Origin: Bog-756 sp963704585
GTDB lineage: Bacteria; Actinomycetota; Acidimicrobiia; Acidimicrobiales; RAAP-2
DNA length: 64,000 bases
NCBI GenBank assembly: GCA_963704585.1
Contig: OY969919.1
Coordinates: 3,348,001 to 3,412,000, forward strand
Direction of reading: 5' to 3'
In this document: piece after piece, positions 50,494 through 58,586 of the stretch
Layout: each line of letters starts with the position of its first letter
How positions within the stretch are numbered: the stretch's first letter is position 1
Program-made: the position numbers and the translations under genes
The notes under the pieces: model-generated
What the model was told of the DNA's origin: nothing
The model's database searches: none
Seen by the model: the letters and a program-made list of their open reading frames with translations, nothing else

Positions 50494-50724
50494 ATGGCAA
50501 ACGTTCTGGTGAGAGACCTGCCAGAGGAGGTCCACGAATCGCTCGTGCGACGCGCGCGAGAACGGGGCCAGTCGCTACAGGCCTTCCTGTCCGGGGAGCT
50601 CCGCCGCATTGCCGAACGGCCAACACTGAACGAGGTGCTCGATCGGGTTGAGGGTCGGGAGGGAGGTCGGGTCGGCCTTCGACAGGCCGCTGAGGATCTG
50701 GCGGCCGAGCGGGCGCCCCGGTGA
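50494..50724 (+). CDS. VapB-type antitoxin (ribbon-helix-helix)
   Basis: A 76-residue protein opening M-A-N-V-L-V-R-D-L-P-E-E-V-H-E-S-L-V-R-R-A, the ribbon strand and first helix of the FitA/VapB RHH fold. L-Q-A-F-L-S-G-E-L-R-R-I-A-E follows. The C-terminal half is the toxin-neutralising tail. It probably represses its own promoter. It overlaps the VapC gene by GTGA. First complete gene of the accessory island. Confidence 0.88.
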   Translation: MANVLVRDLPEEVHESLVRRARERGQSLQAFLSGELRRIAERPTLNEVLDRVEGREGGRVGLRQAAEDLAAERAPR

Positions 50725-51122
50725 TCGTTGTCGACGCGTCCGTTCTCGCAAATGCAATTGCCGACGACGGAATCGACGGCAGAGTGGCCCGCGACGAGTT
50801 GAGGAGAGCGGAGGGCCTGGCCGCACCTGATCTCGTCGACGTGGAGACGGTGGCCGTCCTTCGGAAGCGATGGATGGCCGGATCGATCGCCGGCACACGC
50901 TTTGCGGCCGCCATCGACGATCTTGTCGACCTGGAGCTCGACCGCTATCCGGTCCTCCAGATGATGAGACGGGTCTTCGAGCTTCGTGACACCGTGACGC
51001 CCTACGACGCTGCGTATGTGGCGCTCGCCGAGGGCCTCGGTGTATCGCTCGTCACGGCCGATGAGAAGTTGTCGAGGGCACCTGGTCCCATCTGCGAGAT
51101 CAAACTGCTGGCAGTTCAGTAG
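50721..51122 (+). CDS. VapC-type PIN-domain toxin
   Basis: A 133-residue PIN-domain ribonuclease. The first acidic residue is in V-V-D-A-S-V-L, the Glu in L-V-D-V-E-T-V-A-V-L, the third in T-P-Y-D-A-A-Y-V-A-L-A and the fourth in L-V-T-A-D-E-K-L. These make the Mg-binding site that cuts tRNA or rRNA in VapC toxins. Start GTG 50721. Base composition is lower in GC than the housekeeping genes around. Confidence 0.9.
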   Translation: MIVVDASVLANAIADDGIDGRVARDELRRAEGLAAPDLVDVETVAVLRKRWMAGSIAGTRFAAAIDDLVDLELDRYPVLQMMRRVFELRDTVTPYDAAYVALAEGLGVSLVTADEKLSRAPGPICEIKLLAVQ

Positions 51123-51374
51123 GGGTTCTTCGGACGCGGGCGTGGTCTCACGTTCGTGGCAACGAGCACCCGACGCCGGGCGGGCCAGAAGCTGAAGCCC
51201 ACTGATCCGCGTTGAGACCTTGGCGTGTCCTGAGTTTGGTGGGCAAGGTACGGCCTCCGACTGCAAGTAGGGCAGGGGTCCGAGATCTCCAATTGAATCT
51301 GGGCAAATTCGCGTGCGTCGTAGGGTGACCCAAAACGTCGTTCATGCGCCCTGTCCTGTGGGAGAGTCTGAGCG
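51123..51374. other. Non-coding island sequence, nothing recognised
   Basis: Composition is clearly less GC-rich than the flanks. The minus-strand open frame covering it has no family resemblance and a Ser/Arg/Pro-rich composition typical of antisense noise. Confidence 0.5.
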
Positions 51375-51555
51375 ATGACCTCGCCCCGCACCTTGATCGG
51401 CCGAACGCTTGTGGCTGACTTCATCGCAATGGCGGTTATCGTCATCGGCTCGCTTGACGGGTCTCGGTGTGCTGGTGTTGCTCGGAATCGTCGCCTTGGC
51501 AGTGGCACTGGGCATGCGAAGCTCATTGCAGATTCGCTATCGGAAACGTAGGTAG
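51375..51555 (+). pseudogene. Small membrane protein, probably frameshifted
   Basis: ATG 51375 (GGGAGA upstream) encodes M-T-S-P-R-T-L-I-G-R-T-L-V-A-D-F-I-A-M-A-V-I-V-I-G-S, clearly a membrane helix. The frame then turns hydrophilic and stops at 51551 (58 codons). One base over, the sequence reads L-T-G-L-G-V-L-V-L-L-G-I-V-A-L-A-V-A-L-G-M-R and stops at 51555, a second perfect membrane helix. One indel near 51450-51456 would restore a ~60-residue two-helix protein. No family recognised. Confidence 0.5.
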
Positions 51556-51583
51556 CCCTGATCGCCATTCACGAAGACGCGCT

Positions 51584-52006
51584 TCATTTCCGGGGGGATT
51601 GATCGGACGGTGACCTGAGGTACAGGAGGATCGGGATTGCCGACGCGAGATAGACGCCAATCCCGAGCACGAACCCAGCAAAGCCGTAGTCGAGTTCCTT
51701 ACCGGTGGGACTGATTGCCGCACAGATCGCGCCGCCGACGACGATGCAGGCCGGGCAGGCCGCGGTAAGTGCCCAATAAACTCGGCGTCGCCGCGGATTC
51801 AACTGGGCCGCCTCGGCCTTCATCAGCTGGATGTTGGCTTTGCCGCTCCTCACCATTACCCACATCAGGAATGCCATAGGCACGAAGAAGGGAATGGCAA
51901 TGACAGCTGGCACAGCGGGTCCAATCATCCTTTGTACGGGGCTTCGCATCGGCCGGTCGAAGGTGAAGCTCGATGCGTCCGGACTTCCTCCCGATTGTAT
52001 GAACAC
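51584..52006 (-). CDS. Hypothetical three-helix membrane protein
   Basis: Up to 140 residues, with three hydrophobic helices: P-A-V-I-A-I-P-F-F-V-P-M-A-F-L-M-W, V-Y-W-A-L-T-A-A-C-P-A-C-I-V-V-G-G and F-V-L-G-I-G-V-Y-L-A-S-A-I-P-I-L-L-Y-L. A charged loop (K-A-E-A-A-Q-L-N-P-R-R-R-R) lies between the first two. The start is uncertain: ATG 52006 or ATG 51925 (M-I-G-P-A-V). Island composition. It is convergent with the small frameshifted membrane gene, and both are hydrophobic. Not recognised. Confidence 0.5.
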   Translation of the reverse strand: MFIQSGGSPDASSFTFDRPMRSPVQRMIGPAVPAVIAIPFFVPMAFLMWVMVRSGKANIQLMKAEAAQLNPRRRRVYWALTAACPACIVVGGAICAAISPTGKELDYGFAGFVLGIGVYLASAIPILLYLRSPSDQSPRK

Positions 52007-52197
52007 ACACCATCAAGCCCGAATGAGGGGAAGACAAGCCAGACCAGATGTCACCTCCCCGTGGACTTCCGCCGGTTCAGGCCGATTTGTTGTCCCACAT
52101 CGCCGGCTCGGTGGGACACCTATCTGCCCACCGATCGCGAGGTCGTTCTTGAAGTGGGCGTAGACCTCCGCCGTTCACGTCCACTGCCGGGGCGTAT

Positions 52198-52761
52198 CTA
52201 TAGGCCGAGATGAGGTCCCTCTGGTTCTCGTCTCTTCACCTGTTCGCGCGAGGGAAAGAGCTCCTGCAACAGGAACTGAGTCCGAGCGGGGATGATCGCT
52301 TCCGGATAGGAATTGGCGACAAGGTCCATCCCGTCGTCGGCGGAACGGAAGCCGCACATCTCGTAGAGGGCTTTGATGTCGTCGGTGTCGCGCTCGACTC
52401 TGGAAGCGAGAAGCTTCATAGCGAGCAGGAAACGAGGAGATGCAGCGGCCACGCTCAGGTGATCACCTTCGTACACGCCGATTCGCTCGGGGTCTTCGCC
52501 GGGCAGAAACGACTTGACGGCGTCGTTCAGCCAGTCCGGCGGAAGGCTCATGCGATCGGCGACACCTCGGACGGCTGTGCGAACTTCGGTGGTCGGTGCA
52601 AAGACCGCATCGACGTCGGCAGTCGCCCGGCGAGCGTTGTAGGCGAGCGCCATAGCAGCTCCACCCACGACGAACACTTCTCCCCGCACGCCCGCCGTTC
52701 CAAGCTCTTCGTCCAGTGCCCTCAAGGCGGCGAGGATCTCTTGCCGGTCGAGTATGGCCAT
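52198..52761 (-). CDS. DUF6036-type nucleotidyltransferase, probable toxin-like component
   Basis: A 187-residue protein with the polymerase-beta-type nucleotidyltransferase signature V-V-G-G-A-A-M-A-L-A-Y followed by T-A-D-V-D-A-V-F (GG...DxD). The rest is helical (D-T-D-D-I-K-A-L-Y-E-M) and ends in a charged tail. This fold is used by AbiEii/MenT toxins, which add nucleotides to tRNA, and by DUF6036 proteins of unknown role. ATG 52761 shares one base with the stop of the upstream gene (TAATG), so the two are made together. Confidence 0.7.
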   Translation of the reverse strand: MAILDRQEILAALRALDEELGTAGVRGEVFVVGGAAMALAYNARRATADVDAVFAPTTEVRTAVRGVADRMSLPPDWLNDAVKSFLPGEDPERIGVYEGDHLSVAAASPRFLLAMKLLASRVERDTDDIKALYEMCGFRSADDGMDLVANSYPEAIIPARTQFLLQELFPSREQVKRREPEGPHLGL

Positions 52762-53156
52762 TAGACGTAGCTCAGGGCATCTTCCGTCACGAAGATCCCA
52801 CGACGAGCGAAGGAGATCGGGCTGTGGGAGAGGGCATCGGCATGGAGTGTGCGCATCCCCGAAACGAACCACCAGGGTTCGAGGAACCGGCCCGGAGCCT
52901 CGACCCAGGAAGGCGCGAGTTCGAAGTGCCGAGCGCATGCGAACTCCACGACCGCGGCGAGCAGAGCATCGAAGCGCATGTCGCCTGTGGCATCTGGCTC
53001 CGGGGCGACAAGGCGCGAGCGCTCCTCGGACGTCGCCTTGTCGTAGGTCTCGACAAAGTGGATGGCGATGCGGCGCGCTTCTGCTTCGTCCCCCCGGTGG
53101 AGGGATGAAGCCACTTCTTCGGCGACAGCAGCGATCGACGGGGGTTGGTACGGCAC
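52761..53156 (-). CDS. Partner of the nucleotidyltransferase, function unknown
   Basis: 131 residues from GTG 53156. Helical, with A-E-E-V-A-S-S-L-H-R-G-D-E-A-E-A-R-R-I-A, a middle F-D-A-L-L-A-A-V-V-E-F-A-C-A-R-H-F-E and a C-terminal P-W-W-F-V-S-G-M-R-T-L-H-A-D-A-L segment. It always precedes the transferase in the operon read from this promoter and has no DNA-binding motif I recognise. Antitoxin or targeting subunit are both possible. The start is set by TAGCAT 7 nt upstream (53169-53164). Confidence 0.6.
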   Translation of the reverse strand: MPYQPPSIAAVAEEVASSLHRGDEAEARRIAIHFVETYDKATSEERSRLVAPEPDATGDMRFDALLAAVVEFACARHFELAPSWVEAPGRFLEPWWFVSGMRTLHADALSHSPISFARRGIFVTEDALSYV

Positions 53157-53163
53157 TCCCTCG

Positions 53164-53169
53164 ATGCTA
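53164..53169 (-). promoter_or_regulatory. -10 box TAGCAT of the nucleotidyltransferase module
   Basis: Minus-strand TAGCAT followed by 7 nt and GTG 53156. The same hexamer and spacing serve the FakA-like gene at 21158, so the island module uses the host-type leaderless promoter. Confidence 0.5.
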
Positions 53170-53291
53170 CGAGGGTCGGGCGGTGGCCGAGGTGCATTGG
53201 CAGCTGAGCCCATGGGTGCGATTCGAGGTCACCCGAGCTCTATGGCCGTCAAGGGTGGTCGATCGGCCTGCGATCGACGTGGACTGCGACG

Positions 53292-53672
53292 TCAGCCGGC
53301 GTGTGGCGGTCGAAGGTCGGAGATCATCGGGGAGTGGCGCACGTTGGTCGTGAGGAGGTCGGCACCGACGACGGACGCCGTGGCGGCGATCAGATAGTCG
53401 ATGGCATCGATGCCGCTGTGCGCCTTGCGGTATTCGGCGGCCATCGAGCCGGCAAGACGGGCGATCTCCTCGTCGACGGGCACCCAGATGAGTGCCCCCA
53501 GGAACACCTCGGTGGGCTCGAGCTCGTCGGTCCGCATGCCGGCGAGGAGCTCGAATCGGCTGAGCTCGCTTGCAAGTAGTGGCTCGCCCTCGTCGGCCAA
53601 TCGCCCGAGGAGCTGCGTCGTCCTGTCGTCACTGCGTAGGTGGTCGACCGCGATCGACGTGTCGAGGAGCTT
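53292..53672 (-). pseudogene. Orphan VapC-type PIN domain lacking a start codon
   Basis: From 53672 the frame reads K-L-L-D-T-S-I-A-V-D-H-L-R, a typical VapC N-terminus. S-E-L-S-R-F-E-L-L-A-G (Glu), D-A-I-D-Y-L-I-A-A-T-A (Asp) and L-L-T-T-N-V-R-H-S-P follow. The codon where the Met should be is GCG/GTC, and no ATG, GTG or TTG occurs until TTG 53600, inside the domain. Upstream lies only ~100 bp before the duplicated hydratase end, so its antitoxin gene has been cut away. Probably inactive. Confidence 0.65.
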
Positions 53673-53776
53673 CGCGACGAGCGAAGCTGGGAAAGTCGCT
53701 CGTTGAGGGGCACCGGCATGCGGCGGAGCCGTTCCTTGACGGCTGCGGGCCGGCCCCCACCCGATCTCCCAGCGCC

Positions 53777-53971
53777 GGCCGCCAGGCCGCGGGACCGACC
53801 CTCGCCCTCTCGCTGACCAAGACGATGCTCAACCACTCGGCGAGCCTCTCGATGGAGCAGGCCCTGGAGGAGGAGTCGCGGTCCCAGGCGGTCAACTTCG
53901 CGAGCGCGGACACGAAGGAGGCGCTCACCGCGTTCCTCCAGAAGCGGGAGCCGACCTTCGAGGGCCGCTGA
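53777..53971 (+). pseudogene. 3' fragment of an enoyl-CoA hydratase gene
   Basis: Encodes ...T-L-A-L-S-L-T-K-T-M-L-N-H-S-A-S-L-S-M-E-Q-A-L-E-E-E-S-R, the last ~65 codons of the hydratase at 49414, with two or three residue changes and intact frame and stop. It has no start of its own. The preserved frame suggests the duplication is recent. Confidence 0.85.
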
Positions 53972-54109
53972 GGCGGCGACTGCCCGTCACAGCCGGCCCC
54001 TACGGTGACGACGGTGCTTCGAGCGGCCGGCCGCACCGAATCCAGCCGGCGCTCCTCAACTCACCGGCCGGTCCCCTCCGTGCAGCCTGGCCGAGCGTGC
54101 CCACGACGG
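53777..54109 (+). repeat. Right ~330-bp imperfect direct repeat flanking the island
   Basis: Matches 50014-50345. It begins at the codons for A-G-P-T-L-A-L-S-L-T-K-T and runs through the hydratase stop and into the sequence upstream of comM. It is the presumed original left neighbour of comM or a copy of it. Confidence 0.9.
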
Positions 54110-54164
54110 AGCGCATCGCTCGACTACCGGCGCGGCGTTCCGGCCCGCACCATCGGGAGCCGCC

Positions 54165-55706
54165 GTGCTCGCCACCGTTCCATCCGCCGTCCTCGCAGGC
54201 GTCGACGGCACGCCGGTGTCGGTCGAGGTCCACGTCTCGAACGGCCTGCCGGGCTTCACCGTCGTCGGGCTGCCCGACGCCGCCGTCCGCGAGTCGCGCG
54301 ACCGGGTCCGTGCCGCCCTTCTGTCGAGCGGCCGCGCCTGGCCGCTGCGCCGGGTGACCGTCAACCTCGCGCCCTCCGGCCTGCGCAAGTGCGGTGCCGG
54401 GCTCGACCTCCCGATCGCGATCGGCCTCCTCGCGGCCGCCGGCGAGTTGGCGGCCGACGCGGTCGCCGGCCGTGCCTTCGTCGGCGAGCTCGGGCTCGAC
54501 GGCTCGTTGCGCGGGGTCCCCGGCACGGTGGTCCTGGCCGAGGCGCTGCGCGCCCATGAGCTCGTGGTCGCGGACGAGGCGGCGAACGAGGCGGCGCTCG
54601 CCGGGCCGGGCCGGGTCCGCTGCGCGCCGACGTTGGCCGCACTCCTCGACCGGCTCACCGGCCGCCGTCCATGGGTCGAGCCGCGCGCCGCCCGGCGCGC
54701 GCCACCCGGGCGACGGTGTGCGGAGGGTGCGGGCGTACCCGAGGTCGACCTGGCGGAGATCCGCGGGCAGCGCCTCGCCCGGCGCGCGCTCGAGGTCGCC
54801 GCGGCCGGCGGCCACCATCTGCTGCTGATCGGCCCGCCGGGGTCGGGCAAGACGATGCTCGCGACCCGCCTGCCGGGTCTGCTCCCTCCGCTCACCCCGC
54901 AGACGGCGCTCGAGGCCACGCGGATCCAGTCGGTGGCCGGGTTCGCCTTGCCCGACGACGGTCTGCTCTGCCGACCGCCGTTCCGCGCCCCGCACCACGG
55001 CGTCTCGCCGGTGGCCATGGTCGGCGGCGGCACCCCTTGGATGCGACCGGGGGAGATCAGCCTCGCCCACGGTGGGGTCCTCTTCCTCGACGAGATGGGT
55101 GAGTTCCCCGCCGTCGTGCTCGATGCACTCCGCCAGCCGCTCGAGGAGGGCCAGGTGCGGGTCAGCCGGGCACGCGGCTCGGCGACCTTCCCGGCGCGCT
55201 TCCTGCTCGTCGGCGCCATGAACCCGTGCCCGTGCGGCGAGGGCGGGCCTCCGGGCGCCTGCCGCTGCAGCCGCACGGCCCGCGAGCGGTACGCGCGCCG
55301 CCTCTCCGCCCCGCTCCTCGACCGCTTCGACCTGGCGATCCGTGTGGAGCGTCCGACGGTCGAGCAGCTGCTCGGGAACGCCGCGGAGGAGGACTCGGCG
55401 ACGGTTGCCGCACGCGTCGCCGCCGCACGGGAGCGGGCGCGGGCCCGAGGCGTCGAGGCCAACGCCGCGCTCGCCGGTTCGCGCCTCGCGGACGCCGCGC
55501 CGATGGCCGTTGCCGCATCCGAGCTCGTCGCGACCCAGGTGCGTGCCGGCGCACTGAGCGCCCGCGGGCTCCACCGCGTCCACCGGCTGGCCCGAACGAT
55601 CGCCGATCTCGAGGGTCTGAGCGGCGAGGTCGCCGAGGAGCACGTGCGCGAGGCGCTCCTGCTGCGGTGCCGGCGACACGTCCTCCTCGGGACGGAGCAC
55701 GGGTGA
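54165..55706 (+). CDS. comM: ComM/YifB-type Mg-chelatase-like AAA+ ATPase
   Basis: A 513-residue ComM. The N-terminal Lon-like domain (V-S-N-G-L-P-G-F-T-V-V-G-L-P-D-A-A-V) is followed by the AAA core with G-P-P-G-S-G-K-T (Walker A) and L-F-L-D-E-M-G-E-F (Walker B), a cysteine group N-P-C-P-C-G-E ... C-R-C-S, and a C-terminal lid. ComM drives branch migration during natural transformation. GTG 54165 has GGGAG upstream. Its stop overlaps dprA (GTGA), the standard order. Confidence 0.93.
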   Translation: MLATVPSAVLAGVDGTPVSVEVHVSNGLPGFTVVGLPDAAVRESRDRVRAALLSSGRAWPLRRVTVNLAPSGLRKCGAGLDLPIAIGLLAAAGELAADAVAGRAFVGELGLDGSLRGVPGTVVLAEALRAHELVVADEAANEAALAGPGRVRCAPTLAALLDRLTGRRPWVEPRAARRAPPGRRCAEGAGVPEVDLAEIRGQRLARRALEVAAAGGHHLLLIGPPGSGKTMLATRLPGLLPPLTPQTALEATRIQSVAGFALPDDGLLCRPPFRAPHHGVSPVAMVGGGTPWMRPGEISLAHGGVLFLDEMGEFPAVVLDALRQPLEEGQVRVSRARGSATFPARFLLVGAMNPCPCGEGGPPGACRCSRTARERYARRLSAPLLDRFDLAIRVERPTVEQLLGNAAEEDSATVAARVAAARERARARGVEANAALAGSRLADAAPMAVAASELVATQVRAGALSARGLHRVHRLARTIADLEGLSGEVAEEHVREALLLRCRRHVLLGTEHG

Positions 55707-56911
55707 CGGACCGGATCCGAGCCACCACGTGCGCGGCCGCGCTCGCGGGTCTCCACGGGATGGGCCCGGTTCGTCTCGCCAGGATCCTCGAGGATCGTCC
55801 ACCCGAGGACGCCTGGGGGGCGATCGTCGCGGGCACCCACCCGGCCGACCGCGCCCGTCGTTTCACGACCGAGGCGCGCCGCACCGATGTGACCGCGATC
55901 GGCGCGTCGTACGCCGGCGCCGGGGTCGACATCCTCCTCCCTGGAGCGGCCGGGTATCCGGCGGCGCTCGCGGGTGATGCCGGCGCGCCGGCCGTCCTCT
56001 TCGCGGTGGGCGACCCCGCAGCCGCGGCCGGAGGTCCGAGTGTGGCCATCGTGGGCACGCGCTCGGCGACCCCGTACGGCCGGCGGGTCGCGGCCGAGCT
56101 CGGCGCGGCGCTGGCCGCCGAGGGGGTCACGGTCGTGTCGGGCCTCGCGCTCGGGATCGACGGCGCGGCGCACGCGGGCGCCGTGCGGGCGAGGGGGCCG
56201 GGTGCGGCGGCGCCGGTCGCAGTGGTCGGCACCGGCCTCGACGTCGTCTATCCCGCGGCCAACGCTCCCCTCTGGGCGGAGGTCGCCGAGCACGGCGTGG
56301 TCCTCTCGGAGGCGCCGCTCGGCACGCCGCCGAGGCCCCGCGTCTTCCCGGCGCGCAACCGGGTGATCGCCGCACTCGCCGACGTGGTGGTGGTCGTGGA
56401 GTGCCACCGGAACGGCGGCTCGTTCCACACGATCGACGCCGCGATCCGGCGTTCGATCCCGGTCTGCGCCGTACCCGGTTCGGTGCACAGCCCGGCGTCG
56501 GTGGGCACCAACGGCCTGCTCGCCGATGGGTGCGCACCGGTCCGGGACGCGACCGACGTGCTCGTGGCGCTCTCCCTCGCGCGGACGGCGCCTCGGGACG
56601 GCCGCCGCGCGGTGTCCGGGCGGAGCCGACCGGGGGCGTCGTTCGGGAACGAAGGTGTGGCTCTCGGCGGGACCGGCGCAGCCGAGCCGTGCCGCGGGGG
56701 GAGCCGGGACGTGCGCACGGCCGAGGAGCAGTCCGTATTCGATGCGATCGACGACACGCCGACCGTCGTCGAGACGATCCTCATCCGGACCGACCTCGGA
56801 CTCGCGACGGTCGCCTCCGTCGCGGGCCGACTCGTCGACCGTGGGGTGCTCGAAGGCGGTCCGGGCTGGTTCGCGCGGGCGGCGCGCACCGGGGGTCGGG
56901 CACCGTTCTGA
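55703..56911 (+). CDS. dprA: DNA-processing protein DprA
   Basis: A 402-residue DprA. It has a helical N-terminal SAM-like domain and a Rossmann-like core with V-A-I-V-G-T-R-S-A-T, V-V-S-G-L-A-L-G-I-D-G-A-A-H and V-F-P-A-R-N-R-V-I-A-A-L, then a linker and a C-terminal winged-helix domain (T-V-V-E-T-I-L-I-R-T-D-L). It loads RecA on incoming single-stranded DNA in transformation. The linker around residues 290-335 is longer and more Gly/Arg-rich than usual. Confidence 0.93.
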   Translation: MTDRIRATTCAAALAGLHGMGPVRLARILEDRPPEDAWGAIVAGTHPADRARRFTTEARRTDVTAIGASYAGAGVDILLPGAAGYPAALAGDAGAPAVLFAVGDPAAAAGGPSVAIVGTRSATPYGRRVAAELGAALAAEGVTVVSGLALGIDGAAHAGAVRARGPGAAAPVAVVGTGLDVVYPAANAPLWAEVAEHGVVLSEAPLGTPPRPRVFPARNRVIAALADVVVVVECHRNGGSFHTIDAAIRRSIPVCAVPGSVHSPASVGTNGLLADGCAPVRDATDVLVALSLARTAPRDGRRAVSGRSRPGASFGNEGVALGGTGAAEPCRGGSRDVRTAEEQSVFDAIDDTPTVVETILIRTDLGLATVASVAGRLVDRGVLEGGPGWFARAARTGGRAPF

Positions 56912-56941
56912 GGATCGTCGCCGGCCCGGTCCACGGACCGG

Positions 56942-57538
56942 TCACGGCGCCGGGAAGGACCCCTCCTGCCATCCGATCTCGCTCGCCGAGACCGCACCGG
57001 GCGTCGGAGGACCGTCGAGGGCCGGAGCGGTGCAGCTGGCGAGTCCCCGCTGGGTCCCGTACCAGGTCGCGGCGCCGGCGGCCCGCCAGACCAACCAGCA
57101 GTTCCCGTCCGAGGCACGGTCGGCGAGGGTGATGCTCCCCGTCGTGCTGCCGATCCCGCTGCCGCCGGTGACCGCCACGCTCACCGTGGTGGCGTTGGTG
57201 GAGGGCCCGTCGACGAAGGTGAGGGACGGCTCGGCGCCGGCGAGCGCGGACGCGGTGACCGCGCCGTAGCCGCCCTGCGTCGCGGCCGCCGTCGAGGCGT
57301 CGCTGAGCCCGGTCGCGAGCGACTGCTGCGCCTGGACGGCGTCGGCCGTGGCGACCGCCGGCGCACCGGGTTCGCTCGGGCTCGCACCGCTCCCGGGGTG
57401 CAGCGTCGCACCCAGTCCGATCGCCGTGAGGACCGCCACCACCAGCAGCGCGGCGAGCGTGACGACCATGGAGGCCCCGTCGTCGGCGCCCACTGCGCAC
57501 CGGCGGCCGGCTCTGCGTTCGCTCCCCCCAATGCGCAT
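56942..57538 (-). CDS. Secreted or membrane-anchored protein, unknown
   Basis: A 198-residue protein: a basic start, one strong N-terminal hydrophobic helix (M-V-V-T-L-A-A-L-L-V-V-A-V-L-T-A-I), then a Ser/Thr/Ala/Gly-rich exported region with two Cys (D-G-N-C-W-L-V-W and L-A-S-C-T-A-P) that could form a disulphide. The layout recalls pilin-like proteins, but the prepilin Glu5 and leader motif are missing. Convergent with dprA. The AT-richer stretch around 57615-57650 probably holds its promoter. Confidence 0.6.
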   Translation of the reverse strand: MRIGGSERRAGRRCAVGADDGASMVVTLAALLVVAVLTAIGLGATLHPGSGASPSEPGAPAVATADAVQAQQSLATGLSDASTAAATQGGYGAVTASALAGAEPSLTFVDGPSTNATTVSVAVTGGSGIGSTTGSITLADRASDGNCWLVWRAAGAATWYGTQRGLASCTAPALDGPPTPGAVSASEIGWQEGSFPAP

Positions 57539-57676
57539 GGCGTCGCCTGCTCCCTGACCGACCGGCGGCGGCCGTCCCCGACCGCCGCCGTCCGGGCCCC
57601 TCGCCCACTACGAACAGTGACAAGATTACTGCATAGAGTGGCAATCCCGCACCCCGAACTGCGGGGAGGAGGCCGG

Positions 57677-57682
57677 TAGCCT
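57677..57682 (+). promoter_or_regulatory. -10 box TAGCCT, leaderless start of the LLM-type gene
   Basis: TAGCCT plus 6 nt leads to GTG 57689. Confidence 0.55.
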
Positions 57683-57688
57683 GGCGCC

Positions 57689-58554
57689 GTGCGTGCACCA
57701 GGCGGGTCCGGCAGGGCGGTGTGGAGACGGTGGCTCCGTCTCGACCTGCCGGTCGGGCTCCCGGCCGACCTGGACTCGCTCACTGCGGTCGCGGCCTCGG
57801 CCGAGCGGGCCGGTTTCGACGCACTGTGGATCGCGGAGGCGGCAGCGGGTGGTCCACGCCCCGCAGGCGAGGTCTACGCACTGCTCGGCGCCCTGGCGGT
57901 CGGGACCCGCACGATCCGGCTCGGGGCGGCCCCGCAAGGCGACGAGGTCCGGGCGCCGGCCGTCCTCGCGAAGATCGCGACCGGACTCGACGTCGTCTCG
58001 CACGGGCGCTCGGCCGTCGGGCGTCGCGCCGTGCCGGACGCCGGTGCGGGGGGGCGCGGAGCGAGCCCGCCTTCGAACGGCTCGGCGAGTGGCTGGCCGC
58101 CTGCCGGGTGGTACTGATCGACCCCGAGCCGACGTTCACGGGACCGACCGTGACGCTCGCCGGGGCGCGCAACCTGCCCGCGCCGGTGCAGGACGGCGGC
58201 GTCCCCCTGGTGCTCTTCGCCGACGCAGACGGGCCCGTGCCGTCCGCCCTCCTCGAGCTCGCCGGCGCGTCGGTTGACGCACTGGTGGTCCGGTCGGGGC
58301 CGGACGACGCCGATCGCGTGGCCGCCGTGCGAGCGGTCGCGGCCCGAGCAGGTCGTCGAGTGGCCGCGACCGAGGTGATCGGTGTGGTCGGGGGAGGAGC
58401 GGGGACCGAGCCCGGCGGGCTCGAGGGCGCGGTCGGCGCCTGCCTCGCAGCCGGGCTCGACGGCTGTCTCGTCGATGCGACTGCACCGTCGCCGGCGGAG
58501 GTCGAGTCGCTCGGGGCCCGCGTCGGTGACGCCATCCGTGCCGCCGGCCGCTGA
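57689..58554 (+). pseudogene. Luciferase-like (LLM) oxidoreductase, frameshifted at a G run
   Basis: GTG 57689 begins a TIM-barrel LLM-family protein: R-L-D-L-P-V-G-L, A-S-A-E-R-A-G-F-D-A-L-W-I-A-E, L-G-A-L-A-V-G-T-R-T-I-R-L-G. The frame holds to a run of seven G at about 58048-58054. One more G would continue it as G-G-A-R-S-E-P-A-F-E-R-L-G-E-W-L to the stop at 58554, giving a ~288-residue protein. As read, it ends at 58117. Such enzymes use FMN or F420. The rest is intact, so a one-base sequencing slip is likely. Confidence 0.65.
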
Positions 58555-58586
58555 CGGGACGAGGATCGCGCCCCCCGGCCGCTGCG

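Noticed and set aside
51116..51568. A 150-codon minus-strand frame in the island
   Set aside because: Ser/Arg/Pro-rich, no hydrophobic or domain pattern, and antisense to the better-supported small membrane frame.
50209..54164. Prophage, IS element or integron as the nature of the island
   Set aside because: No transposase, integrase, terminal inverted repeats, attachment site or tRNA could be found; the flanks are gene duplications.
58048..58054. Phase variation as the main explanation of the G run
   Set aside because: Other single-base breaks in the window (MurF-like gene, ATP-grasp cluster) point to sequencing slips or decay; no other sign of contingency control.
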